The notes beneath the pieces were generated by a model. The model saw only the letters and a program-made list of their open reading frames with translations. It did not search any database and was not told the DNA's origin. The position numbers and the translations under genes are program-made. From Streptomyces sp. WM6378 (GTDB lineage Bacteria > Actinomycetota > Actinomycetes > Streptomycetales > Streptomycetaceae), in NCBI RefSeq assembly GCF_001279695.1, contig NZ_LGDD01000001.1, forward strand, positions 124,001 to 188,000: a stretch of 64,000 bases of DNA, written 5' to 3'. This document shows positions 26,632 through 34,448 of the stretch, one piece after another; positions within the stretch are counted from its first letter, which is position 1, and each line of letters opens with the position of its first letter.

Positions 26632-27572
26632 ATGCCCAGCTCCTCCCAGAGCGCGTCCGGCACCGGCGTTGCGAACCTGGCCGCGCTGTCGGCGACTTCG
26701 GCCGCCGAACGCGCCCCGACCAGCACGCTCGCCACCGCCGGATGCCGCAGCGGAAACGCCAGCGCGGCGGCCCGCAGAGCGACCCCGTGCCCCGCGCACA
26801 CCGCCTTGATCTTCAGCGCCCGCTCGACGAGCTCCGGGGGCGCGGCCGCGTAGTCGTACGTCGCGCCGGGCCGCGGATCGGCGAGCAACCCCGAGTTGAA
26901 GACCCCGCCGACCACCACGCTCCTGCCGCGCGCGGCGGCCTCCGGCAGCAATTCCTCGGCCGCGCCCTGGTCGAGCAGCGAGTAGCGTCCGGCGCAGAGC
27001 ACGGCGTCCACGTCCGACTCGCGCAGGAAGCGCGCCAGTAGCCCGGTCTGGTTCATGCCGACGCCTATGGCCCGTACGACACCTTCCGCACGCAGCCGTT
27101 CCAGCTCCGGGTACGCCTGCCTGAGCGCCTGCTCGCCGTGGTCGTCCGGGTCGTGCAGATAGGCGATGTCGATCCGGTCGAGCCCGAGTCGCTCCAGGCT
27201 GGCCTCGATGCTGCGGCGCACCCCGTCCGCGCTGAAGTCCCAGCGGCGCCGGTGCGAGGCCGGCACGGCGAAACCCTGAGCGAGATCGTCCCCGCCGCCC
27301 TCCCAGGGCTCCAGGATCCGGCCGACCTTCGTGGAGAGCGTGTACGCGTCTCGGGGGCGGTCACGCAGCGCGGCCCCCATCCGGCGCTCGGACAGCCCGA
27401 GTCCGTAGTGCGGGGCGGTGTCGAAGTAGCGGATGCCCGCGTCCCAGGCGGCGTCGACCGCACCCCGGGCCGTCCCGTCGGACAGCGGACTGAAAAGGTT
27501 GCCGAGGGCGGCACCGCCCAAGGACAGAGCGGTCACCGGACAGCGGCCCGCACCCAGCGAGGTAGCACGCAT
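26628..27572 (-). CDS. Aldo/keto reductase, L-fucose dehydrogenase-like
   Basis: A 314-residue AKR. The catalytic tetrad is visible: Asp and Tyr in YFDTAPHYGLGLSERRMG (about residue 49), Lys in LSTKVGR (about 79) and His in IAYLHDPDDHGEQAL (about 140). The GLGLSERRMG region matches the D-threo-aldose 1-dehydrogenase/L-fucose dehydrogenase branch. Predicted reaction: L-fucose to L-fuconolactone with NAD(P)+. It is first in the operon with the mutarotase and lactonase. An ACATCGGAT element sits 77 bp upstream. Confidence 0.85.
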   Translation of the reverse strand: MRATSLGAGRCPVTALSLGGAALGNLFSPLSDGTARGAVDAAWDAGIRYFDTAPHYGLGLSERRMGAALRDRPRDAYTLSTKVGRILEPWEGGGDDLAQGFAVPASHRRRWDFSADGVRRSIEASLERLGLDRIDIAYLHDPDDHGEQALRQAYPELERLRAEGVVRAIGVGMNQTGLLARFLRESDVDAVLCAGRYSLLDQGAAEELLPEAAARGRSVVVGGVFNSGLLADPRPGATYDYAAAPPELVERALKIKAVCAGHGVALRAAALAFPLRHPAVASVLVGARSAAEVADSAARFATPVPDALWEELGI

Positions 27573-27648
27573 GCCCGCATATTTATCAGACCTTTGCGGG
27601 GTTCAGGCACCCCTGAGCCCCCAATTTCCTTACGGGGAGCCTGCATTG

Positions 27649-27657
27649 ATCCGATGT
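27649..27657 (-). promoter_or_regulatory. ACATCGGAT half-site upstream of fucose dehydrogenase operon
   Basis: On the minus strand this reads ACATCGGAT, 77 bp upstream of the aldo/keto reductase ATG. The same 9-mer is found twice upstream of the L-fuconate dehydratase (53532-53540, 53551-53559) and in the palindrome at 61079-61093 upstream of the GntR gene. Confidence 0.5.
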
Positions 27658-27663
27658 CTGGCC

Positions 27664-28614
27664 TTATCCTTCCGGTCTCCGGACGCTCGGCCATCCCGCC
27701 AGCCGAAGCCCGCTCTCAAACCGGTGGACTCGCCCGTCCACCGGATCGGTGAACTCCAGGACCTTGGCGAGGAGTTGCAGCGGCGCCCCGAAGTCGTCCG
27801 GCGCGGACTCCGGCAGGACCACCGGATACACCGGATCGTTGAGGATCGGCAGCCCGAGCCCGTGCATGTGGACCCGCAGTTGATGGGTGCGGCCGGTCGC
27901 GGGGAGCAGGCGGTAGCGGCCGAGCCCGTCGCGCTGCTCGGCCAGTTCGATCCGGCTCTCGGCGTTGGGCTCGCCCGCCTCCTCGCGGGCGGCGATGACC
28001 CCGCGTTCCTTCACGATCCGGCTGTGTACGGTCACCGGCAGCGCCACCCCGGGGTCGTACGCCGCCACCGCCTCGTACTCCTTGCGCACCCGGCGCCCGC
28101 TGAACAGGTTCTGGTACGCGCCCCGGTCCTCGGGGCGTACGACGAACAGGGCGAGGCCCGCCGTGAGCCGGTCGAGCCGGTGGGCGGGCTGGAGGGCGGG
28201 CAGCGCCAGATCCCGCCGCAGCCGGGCCACCGCCGTCTCGGTGATGTGCCGGCCCCGCGGCGTGGTGGCGAGGAAATGCGGCTTGTCGGCGATCACGATC
28301 CGCTCGTCCCGGTACACGATCCCGATCTCGAACGGCACCGCCACCTCCGGCGCGAAGTCCCGGTGGAACCACACGTGCATCCCGGCCCGGTAGGCCTCCG
28401 CCCCGCTCAGCGCCCCCTCGGCCCCGACGAACCGCCCCTCGCGCAGCATCGCGGTCACCCGCTCCGCGCCGACCGCACCCTCGAACCGGCCCAGCAGGTG
28501 ATCACCGACCGTCGTCCAGAGCCCCTCCGGATCCGCGGGCAGCCGCACACGTACCGGATCGATGCCGTCGCGCTGCGCGAGCGGAGCGGAGGGCGTCCTG
28601 GATCTGCGTCTCAC
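27664..28614 (-). CDS. RluA-family RNA pseudouridine synthase
   Basis: About 316 residues. The catalytic aspartate motif is PAHRLDRLTAGLALFVV (about residue 160). Downstream motifs GTHQLRV-like (ATGRTHQLRVHMHGLGLPILNDP, about 250) and YPV are typical of RluA/RluD enzymes. Predicted role: isomerise uridine in rRNA or tRNA. The GTG at 28614 is the best start because QRDGIDPVRVRLP, seen near the start of relatives, follows; upstream codons look non-coding. The target base is unknown. Confidence 0.88.
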   Translation of the reverse strand: MRRRSRTPSAPLAQRDGIDPVRVRLPADPEGLWTTVGDHLLGRFEGAVGAERVTAMLREGRFVGAEGALSGAEAYRAGMHVWFHRDFAPEVAVPFEIGIVYRDERIVIADKPHFLATTPRGRHITETAVARLRRDLALPALQPAHRLDRLTAGLALFVVRPEDRGAYQNLFSGRRVRKEYEAVAAYDPGVALPVTVHSRIVKERGVIAAREEAGEPNAESRIELAEQRDGLGRYRLLPATGRTHQLRVHMHGLGLPILNDPVYPVVLPESAPDDFGAPLQLLAKVLEFTDPVDGRVHRFESGLRLAGWPSVRRPEG

Positions 28615-28808
28615 GGAACCAGAGAACCCCACCGGTCCCGCAGATGCAAGAGACTCCCAGGTCAGCGCCTTCCCGGGGGAACAGAGGTCGAAGGAAGGCA
28701 GGTGAGGCGGCCCTCCCGGGCCTGCTTTCTTCGCGATCGGGAGGCATGCTGCCTGGGGGGATTGAATGCGAAATATCCATATCTGCCACAAATGAGGCAA
28801 AGGCAAAG

Positions 28809-30335
28809 ATGAACGAAGAGTCGGTTATGGGCGGCAAGTGCGTCCTGCTCACCACGAGCGAACTGGTGCCCGGGGACGTCATCGCGACGGATCCGGACGG
28901 CCCCTGGCTCGTGGTGGTGCGCACCGCGCCCGCGACCGAGACGAAGACCCGGCTGCAACTGCGCCCCCTGACCGGCGGCCCCGACCTGGAGCGCGTGCTG
29001 CCGCGCTACGAACGCCAGGTCGTCCGCACGACGCGGGTGGACCCGGCCGATCTACCGGACCCGTCGCAGTGGGCCGTGCCACGAGGGCGCCGGGTCGTGG
29101 TGACGGGCCTCGGCGCCGTCAGCCCGCTCGGCGGCGACGTGCCGGGTCTTTGGCAGGGCCTGCTCGAAGGGCGCTCCGGGGTTTCGGTGATGGAGGGCCC
29201 GGACTTCGACGGGCTTCCGGTCCGCCTTGCCGCCCGGGCCGCCGTCGACCCCGCCCAACTGCTGCCGAGGCCGGTGGCGCGGCGGATGAACCGTTCCGCC
29301 CAGTTCGCGTTGCTCGCCGCCCGCGAGGCCTGGCGGGACGCCGGCCTCGACCTCTCGGGAACCGTGGCCAGCGGCCTGCGCCCGGACCGTACCGGGGTGT
29401 CGATGGGCACGATCATCGGCGGTGCGCCCGTCATGGTCGAGAGCCGGCTCACGCTGATCGAGCGCGGCCCGAGAGCGGTCTCCCCGCACACCACGCCCAT
29501 GACCGTGCCGTCCGCCTCGGCCGCCCAGATATCCAAGGACCTCGACATCCGCGGCGAGGCCCGAACCTTCGTCTCCGCCTGCGCGTCCGGTACGGAGGCG
29601 ATCGGGCAGGCCATCGACGCCATCCGCGCCGGCCGCGTCGACCTCGTCGTCGCAGGCGGCACGGAAGCCGTGATCACCCCGGAGATCCTCGCCGCCTTCG
29701 CCGCGATGCGGGCGGTCTCGACCCGCAACGACCAACCGGCCGGGGCGTCAAGGCCGTTCGACGAGGCGCGCGACGGGTTCGTGCTGGGCGAGGGCGCGGG
29801 CGTACTGATCCTGGAGGACGAGGAGCACGCCCGGGAGCGAGGCGCCCGCATCTACTGCGAGGCGGCCGGCTGGGGCCTGTCCGCGGACGCCTTCCACATG
29901 GCGGCCCCCGAACCCGAAGGCCGCGGCGTCGAGGCCGCGCTGCGCTCCGCCCTCGCGGACGCCGGGGCCACGCCCGCCGACGTCGCCCACGTCAACGCGC
30001 ACGCCACGGCGACCGTCGACGGCGACCGCACCGAGGCCCGCGCGCTGGGCCGCCTCTTCGGCAGCCACACCCGCGACATCCCCGTCACCGCGAACAAGGG
30101 CGCCCTGGGCCACCTCCAGGGCGGCGCGGGCGGGGTGGAGGCCGTCGCCACCATCCTGACCCTGCGCGACGGCCTGATCCCCCCGACCGTCGGCTGCGAC
30201 CACCCCGAGGAGGGCCTGGGCCTGGACGTGGTCCGCGACACCCCCCGCCCGCTGCCGCCGTGCGGCGACATAGTCCTGAGCAACTCCTTCGGCTTCGGCG
30301 GCCACAACGCGGTCGTGGCGTTCCGGCGGGTGTGA
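28809..30335 (+). CDS. FabF-like beta-ketoacyl synthase with N-terminal extension
   Basis: A 508-residue protein. Residues from about 95 are a complete KAS II fold starting at GRRVVVTGLGAVSPLGGDVP. The catalytic Cys is in VSACASGTEAIGQA (about 260), and both active-site histidines are in VNAHATATVDGDRTEA and KGALGHLQGGAGGVEA. The first 90 residues (GGKCVLLTTSELVPGDVI, then WLVVVRTAPATETKTRLQL) form a small beta-rich domain absent from FabF. No acyl carrier protein or acyltransferase gene is adjacent, so it is an orphan ketosynthase. The ATG at 28809 is likely; an ATG at 28827 is also possible. Confidence 0.85.
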   Translation: MNEESVMGGKCVLLTTSELVPGDVIATDPDGPWLVVVRTAPATETKTRLQLRPLTGGPDLERVLPRYERQVVRTTRVDPADLPDPSQWAVPRGRRVVVTGLGAVSPLGGDVPGLWQGLLEGRSGVSVMEGPDFDGLPVRLAARAAVDPAQLLPRPVARRMNRSAQFALLAAREAWRDAGLDLSGTVASGLRPDRTGVSMGTIIGGAPVMVESRLTLIERGPRAVSPHTTPMTVPSASAAQISKDLDIRGEARTFVSACASGTEAIGQAIDAIRAGRVDLVVAGGTEAVITPEILAAFAAMRAVSTRNDQPAGASRPFDEARDGFVLGEGAGVLILEDEEHARERGARIYCEAAGWGLSADAFHMAAPEPEGRGVEAALRSALADAGATPADVAHVNAHATATVDGDRTEARALGRLFGSHTRDIPVTANKGALGHLQGGAGGVEAVATILTLRDGLIPPTVGCDHPEEGLGLDVVRDTPRPLPPCGDIVLSNSFGFGGHNAVVAFRRV

Positions 30336-30390
30336 ACCGCGCGGGCCCCTCGGCGCCGACCCGGCGGCCCACCACCCCGGAAACGCGAAA

Positions 30391-30412
30391 GAACCCCACC
30401 GAAGTGGGGTTC
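30391..30412 (-). terminator. Terminator of tRNA-Leu
   Basis: GAACCCCAC, a CGAA loop and GTGGGGTTC form a 9-bp stem. On the minus strand the stem is followed by TTTCGC, just 3' of the tRNA gene. Confidence 0.8.
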
Positions 30413-30416
30413 CTAC

Positions 30417-30504
30417 TGGTGTCCGAGGGGGGACTTGAACCCCCACGCCCGATAAAGGGCACTAGCACCTCAAGCTAGCGCGTCTGCCATTCCGCCACCC
30501 GGAC
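30417..30504 (-). tRNA. tRNA-Leu (GAG)
   Basis: An 88-nt gene including an encoded CCA (plus-strand TGG at 30417-30419). The acceptor stem GTCCGGG pairs with CTCGGAC. The anticodon stem CTAGC/GCTAG encloses loop TTGAGGT with anticodon GAG. A long type II variable arm (TGCCC...GGGCG) and a T arm GGGGG-TTCAAGT-CCCCC complete the cloverleaf. It reads CUC and CUU leucine codons. It is divergent from the M20 peptidase; an inverted repeat GGGGGTG/CACCCCC at 30563-30582 lies in its upstream region. Confidence 0.95.
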
Positions 30505-30691
30505 AAGGTGTCTGTCTCGCGGGCCGTGCCCGTTCCGACGTGGAAAACAATAGCAAACATCCGGGGGTGCTCGATCACCCCCGTGGCCTGCGTGAACACG
30601 GGATGTCGGCGGGAAGCCGCCCTTGGGCGGCGAGGGGGCGCGGGGGCAGGATGGGGGCGGACCACACGGAGCGACAGCGGGAGGAAGCAGC

Positions 30692-32023
30692 GTGAGCGAG
30701 TCGAGCACGACCCGGACCGGCGGCGTGACCGGTCAGGACGAGGTCGTCGACCTCTGTCGCGATCTGATCAGGATCGACACCAGCAACTACGGCGACCACT
30801 CCGGACCCGGTGAGCGGGCGGCCGCGGAGTACGTCGCGGAGAAGCTCGCCGAGGTCGGCCTGGAGCCGAAGATCTTCGAGTCGCACAAGGGCCGCGCCTC
30901 CACCGTGGCCCGGATCGCGGGCGAGGACCCGTCGCGGCCCGCGCTGCTCATCCACGGCCACACCGACGTCGTACCGGCCAACGCCGACGACTGGACCCAC
31001 GACCCCTTCGCCGGCGAGATCGCGGACGGCTGTGTGTGGGGCCGCGGCGCCGTCGACATGAAGGACATGGACGCGATGACCCTCGCGGTCGTGCGCGACC
31101 GGCTCAGGAACGGCCGCAAGCCCCCGCGCGACATCGTCCTCGCCTTCCTCGCCGACGAGGAGGCCGGCGGCACGTACGGGGCGCGCTTCCTCGTGGACAA
31201 GCACCCCGAGCTCTTCGAGGGCGTCACCGAGGCGATCAGCGAGGTCGGCGGGTTCTCCTTCACCGTCAACGAGAAGCTGCGGCTCTACCTCGTGGAGACG
31301 GCCCAGAAGGGCATGCACTGGATGAAGCTGACCGTGGACGGCACCGCCGGGCACGGCTCGATGATCCACAAGGACAACGCCATCACCGAGCTGTCCGAGG
31401 CGGTGGCACGGCTCGGCGGGCACAAGTTCCCGGTGCGGGTGACCAAGACGCTGCGGCACTTCCTCGACGAGCTCTCGGACGCGCTCGGCACCGAGCTCGA
31501 CCCCGAGAACATGGACGAGACGCTCGCCAAGCTCGGCGGCATCGCCAAGCTCATCGGCGCCTCCCTCCAGAACACCGCCAACCCGACCCAGCTGGGCGCC
31601 GGTTACAAGGTCAACGTCATTCCGGGGCAGGCGACCGCCCATGTCGACGGGCGCTTCCTGCCGGGGTACGAGGAGGAGTTCCTCGCCGATCTGGACCGGA
31701 TCCTGGGGCCGCGCGTGAAGCGCGAGGACGTCCACGCGGACAAGGCTCTGGAGACCACCTTCGACGGCGCCCTGGTCGACGCCATGCAGGTCGCGCTGCA
31801 GGCCGAGGACCCCATCGCGCGCGCCGTGCCGTACATGCTCTCGGCCGGCACCGACGCCAAGTCCTTCGACGACCTCGGCATCCGGGGCTTCGGCTTCGCG
31901 CCGCTGAAGCTGCCGCCGGAGCTCGACTTCGCCGGGATGTTCCACGGTGTGGACGAGCGGGTGCCGGTCGACGGCCTGAAGTTCGGCGTGCGGGTCCTCG
32001 ACCGGTTCATCGACGCGTCCTGA
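30692..32023 (+). CDS. M20 family metallopeptidase
   Basis: A 443-residue zinc peptidase. Metal-binding motifs occur in order: LLIHGHTDVVPANADDWTHD (about residue 80), WGRGAVDMKDMDAM (about 113) and the catalytic glutamate pair in FLADEEAGGTYGA (about 150). A dimerisation/lid insert follows from about 210 (KGMHWMKLTVDGTAGHGSM). The GTG start at 30692 follows GAGGAAG. No signal peptide, so cytoplasmic dipeptide or acyl-amino acid hydrolysis is likely. This gene precedes the chaplins in S. coelicolor as well (from memory). Confidence 0.9.
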   Translation: MSESSTTRTGGVTGQDEVVDLCRDLIRIDTSNYGDHSGPGERAAAEYVAEKLAEVGLEPKIFESHKGRASTVARIAGEDPSRPALLIHGHTDVVPANADDWTHDPFAGEIADGCVWGRGAVDMKDMDAMTLAVVRDRLRNGRKPPRDIVLAFLADEEAGGTYGARFLVDKHPELFEGVTEAISEVGGFSFTVNEKLRLYLVETAQKGMHWMKLTVDGTAGHGSMIHKDNAITELSEAVARLGGHKFPVRVTKTLRHFLDELSDALGTELDPENMDETLAKLGGIAKLIGASLQNTANPTQLGAGYKVNVIPGQATAHVDGRFLPGYEEEFLADLDRILGPRVKREDVHADKALETTFDGALVDAMQVALQAEDPIARAVPYMLSAGTDAKSFDDLGIRGFGFAPLKLPPELDFAGMFHGVDERVPVDGLKFGVRVLDRFIDAS

Positions 32024-32138
32024 GGTCGGCAACGGCCTCCGGGCACCGGGTGCGTGCCGAAACGACGCTGCATTAATCGTTTAAACGTACGTATCCGACT
32101 GAGAAGAGTGAATGCACTCATATGCTCGTAGCCCAATA

Positions 32139-32205
32139 ACTTCCTCCTCGTTACAGGGTGTGCGGTCCGCGGCTGGGACCGCACATTTGCCAACAAGGAG
32201 GAAGT
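32139..32205 (+). promoter_or_regulatory. chpH 5' leader with anti-Shine-Dalgarno stem
   Basis: ACTTCCTCCT (32139-32148) is perfectly complementary to AGGAGGAAGT (32196-32205), which contains the chpH ribosome binding site. After one mismatch, GTT/AAC adds three more pairs inward. Between them a second hairpin forms: TGTGCGGTCC (32159-32168) and GGACCGCACA (32176-32185), with a 7-nt loop. The leader could therefore fold to bury the ribosome binding site 2 nt before the ATG. The pairing is read directly; regulation is inferred. Confidence 0.7.
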
Positions 32206-32206
32206 A

Positions 32207-32440
32207 ATGATCAAGAAGGTCGTCGCTGCTGCGGCTGTCACTGGTGGTCTGGTTCTCGCGGGTGCGGGCCTGGCTGTCGCCGACGCGGGCGCCCAGGGTG
32301 CTGCTGTGCACTCCCCGGGTATCGCGTCCGGCAACGTCATCCAGGCGCCCATCCACATCCCGGTGAACGTGTGCGGCAACACGGTCTCCGTGATCGGGCT
32401 GCTGAACCCCGCCTTCGGCAACACCTGCGTCAACAAGTGA
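32207..32440 (+). CDS. chpH: Short chaplin ChpH-like
   Basis: A 77-residue secreted protein. The signal peptide is MIKKVVAAAAVTGGLVLAGAGLAVADA, cleaved near residue 27. A single chaplin domain follows: SPGIASGNVIQAPIHIPVNVCGNTVSVIGLLNPAFGNTC, with both domain cysteines. Short chaplins assemble into amyloid-like fibrils that lower surface tension for aerial hyphae. The order chpH then chpC matches my memory of S. coelicolor, supporting the ChpH name. AGGAGG lies just before the ATG and can be masked by the leader fold. A strong hairpin follows the gene. Confidence 0.93.
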   Translation: MIKKVVAAAAVTGGLVLAGAGLAVADAGAQGAAVHSPGIASGNVIQAPIHIPVNVCGNTVSVIGLLNPAFGNTCVNK

Positions 32441-32472
32441 CGTTGTGCCTCAACCCGTGAGGGTCTGAGCCG

Positions 32473-32511
32473 GGCGGCCCCGGAGTGCGCGCCATGCACT
32501 CCGGGGCCGCC
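32473..32511 (+). terminator. Hairpin terminator after chpH
   Basis: A perfect 16-bp stem, GGCGGCCCCGGAGTGC and its complement, with a 7-nt loop. There is no T-run, which is common in Streptomyces. It separates chpH from chpC, so chpC may have its own promoter or depend on read-through. Confidence 0.75.
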
Positions 32512-32577
32512 GGGCATCTCAGCCCGGGCGCAACGGCATCCGGGCTTTCCGGAAGGCAGAAGGCAAGGAACGAATCT

Positions 32578-33390
32578 ATGCGACAGGTCACCCGCAAGGG
32601 ACTGATCACCATGGCGGCCGCGACCGGCGTCATCGCCATGGGCAGCGGTGCCGCGCACGCCGACTCGGCGGCGCAGGGCAGTGCCACGAACTCGCCGGGC
32701 GTACTGTCCGGCAACGCCGTCCAGGTGCCGGTGCACGTGCCGGTCAACGCCTGCGGCAACACCGTCGACGTGATCGGCGCGCTCAACCCGGCGTTCGGCA
32801 ACCGCTGTGCCAACAAGGGCGGCGCCGGGCATCAGGGTGGTGGGTCCATGGCGACCGGCCACACCAGCAACTCGCCCGGTGTGGGCTCCGGCAACACCAT
32901 CCAGGCTCCCATCGACGTACCCGTGAACCTCTGCGGGAACAGCGTGAACGTGGTGGGTGTCGGCAACCCGGTGTTCGGCAACGACTGCGTCAACGACGAG
33001 AGCGGCCGGCCCGGCCAGCCCCACCACCCGGGCCACCCCGGACACCCGCAGCACCCCGGCCAGCCCCACCACCCGGGCAAGCCGCACCACCCGGGCCAGC
33101 ACAAGCCCTGTCCGCCCGAGCAGCCGGACCACCCCCAGCAGCCCGGGCACCCCGGGGTTCCGCAGAACCCGGTCAGCCCGATCGCGCACCAGCCGGCCAA
33201 GCCCGCGCAGCCCGCCGCGCCCGCCAAGCCCGCTGCCCCGGTCACCCAGACCGTGACCGCGCCGAAGGCCCCGGCCGCCGCGCTGGCGCACACCGGCTCC
33301 GAGGGCATGGGCTTCGCCGTCCCGGCCGCCGCCGGTCTCGTGCTCGGCGGAGCGGTGCTCTACCGCCGCGGACGCGCCGCGCAGCAGTAG
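32578..33390 (+). CDS. chpC: Long chaplin ChpC-like, sortase-anchored
   Basis: A 270-residue protein. A signal peptide (cleavage near residue 29, AAHADS) is followed by two chaplin domains (about 36-78 and 96-135), each with two cysteines. A Pro/His-rich linker of HPGHPGHP-type repeats (about 138-230) leads to the sorting signal LAHTG at about 236, a hydrophobic helix and a basic tail YRRGRAAQQ. Sortase should fix it to peptidoglycan so that it can anchor short chaplin fibrils. The ribosome binding site is AAGGCAAGGA. Confidence 0.93.
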   Translation: MRQVTRKGLITMAAATGVIAMGSGAAHADSAAQGSATNSPGVLSGNAVQVPVHVPVNACGNTVDVIGALNPAFGNRCANKGGAGHQGGGSMATGHTSNSPGVGSGNTIQAPIDVPVNLCGNSVNVVGVGNPVFGNDCVNDESGRPGQPHHPGHPGHPQHPGQPHHPGKPHHPGQHKPCPPEQPDHPQQPGHPGVPQNPVSPIAHQPAKPAQPAAPAKPAAPVTQTVTAPKAPAAALAHTGSEGMGFAVPAAAGLVLGGAVLYRRGRAAQQ

Positions 33391-33415
33391 TCGAAGCCGT
33401 CGCGCACGGCTGTCA

Positions 33416-33457
33416 TGACGGAGCGGGCCCCGCACAGGTGCGGGGCCCGCTCCGTCA
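33416..33457. terminator. Bidirectional terminator, 20-bp perfect stem
   Basis: Two perfectly complementary 20-base arms (33416-33435 and 33438-33457), beginning TGACGGAGCGGG, are separated by AG. It sits between the convergent chpC and DUF5703 genes. Confidence 0.88.
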
Positions 33458-33468
33458 TCACCGCGGGC

Positions 33469-33657
33469 TCACCATGTGGCCCGCACCTGGCGGATGATCC
33501 GCCTGCGCAGCCGCACTCTGCGGCTGCCGTCGCGGCGCAGACTCAGTCGGTCCAACTCCCAGTGTCCGTACTCGGCATGGTCGGTCAGCAGGCGCGTCGC
33601 CTCCTTGCGGGACACCCCGCGCGGGACGTACACGTCGACAAATTCGTATTCCGGCAT
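33469..33657 (-). CDS. DUF5703 family small protein
   Basis: A 62-residue basic protein: MPEYEFVDVYVPRGVSRKEA, then TDHAEYGHWELDRLSLRRDG and the Arg-rich RRVRLRRRIIRQVRATW. The sequence and its place next to chaplins fit the Streptomyces DUF5703 family. No function is known. The charge pattern could suit nucleic acid binding, but that is speculation. The start is ATG at 33657, divergent from the acidic protein at 33705. Confidence 0.8.
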   Translation of the reverse strand: MPEYEFVDVYVPRGVSRKEATRLLTDHAEYGHWELDRLSLRRDGSRRVRLRRRIIRQVRATW

Positions 33658-33704
33658 CGCATCTATTGTGCAAGCAGAGGCCCGGTACGGATAGCGTCTG
33701 CACT

Positions 33705-34379
33705 ATGTCTGATGCTGCGCAGCCCACCGCTGCCGAGGTACGTGCCGCCGCCGAGGCGGTCAAAGCCGCGCTGGACCGTCACCTCGATGCGGTGGAACGC
33801 CGCACGGGGGACGACGATCCCGACGTGTACGAGGCGTTCAACGCACTCGCGGCGGCCGCCGAGGCGTACGACGAGCGGCTCTACGACCGCTACGACGAGG
33901 TGACCCCCTTCGAGATCCCCGGCGCCGACGACTCCCTGCCGCCCTACGCGGGCCCCGAGGAACCCAACGCCCTGAGCGTGCTCATCCGGCGCGACTACGC
34001 CGTGGCCGAGCCCCAGCGACTGCTCGCCCAGGCACAGCGGATCACCGATCTCGACCCCGAGGCGGAGGAGCCGGACGAGGGCGAGCGCACGGCCCCGGTC
34101 GTCGGCGGCAGTGTCCACGCCGCGCTCGGTGTGCTCTTCGGAGAGTACGAACCGGACGAAATCGCCTCCCGGCACAAGGAGTTCGGCCTGGAGGAGGGCG
34201 ACTCAACCCTGTGGGTGTCGGCCGCCGACGAGCTCCCGGAGCCGGGCGAGTGGCTGAGCACGCCGTTCGACCACGCCGACCCCCAGCGCGTGGTGTGCCG
34301 CTTCGATGTGAGCGCCGTGTTCGACGAGGAGGACCTGGAGGACGACCTCGACGAGGAGGACCTCCGGCCGGCCCCCTGA
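33705..34379 (+). CDS. Conserved acidic hypothetical protein
   Basis: A 224-residue, strongly acidic protein. An N-terminal helical region (AAEVRAAAEAVKAALDRHLDAVERR) precedes a mixed domain (IRRDYAVAEPQRLLAQAQRI) and the C-terminal acidic tail (VFDEEDLEDDLDEEDL). No catalytic motif, membrane segment or signal is seen. There is no clear ribosome binding site before the ATG, so it may be leaderless. It ends before a very strong hairpin. I recognise it only as a conserved Streptomyces protein of unknown function. Confidence 0.75.
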   Translation: MSDAAQPTAAEVRAAAEAVKAALDRHLDAVERRTGDDDPDVYEAFNALAAAAEAYDERLYDRYDEVTPFEIPGADDSLPPYAGPEEPNALSVLIRRDYAVAEPQRLLAQAQRITDLDPEAEEPDEGERTAPVVGGSVHAALGVLFGEYEPDEIASRHKEFGLEEGDSTLWVSAADELPEPGEWLSTPFDHADPQRVVCRFDVSAVFDEEDLEDDLDEEDLRPAP

Positions 34380-34388
34380 CCCTGCCTT

Positions 34389-34439
34389 CACGGCGGAGGC
34401 CGCGCACCCCGCCCATGGGGGTGCGCGGCCTCCGCCGTG
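34389..34439. terminator. Bidirectional terminator, 22-bp perfect stem
   Basis: Arms 34389-34410 and 34418-34439 (CACGGCGGAGGCCGCGCACC and two more bases, with the exact complement) enclose a 7-nt loop between convergent genes. Among the strongest hairpins in the window. Confidence 0.88.
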
Positions 34440-34448
34440 TGCGACGTA

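Noticed and set aside
33001..33120. Short tandem repeats rich in CACCCGGGC
   Set aside because: They are in frame and encode the Pro/His-rich linker of the long chaplin.
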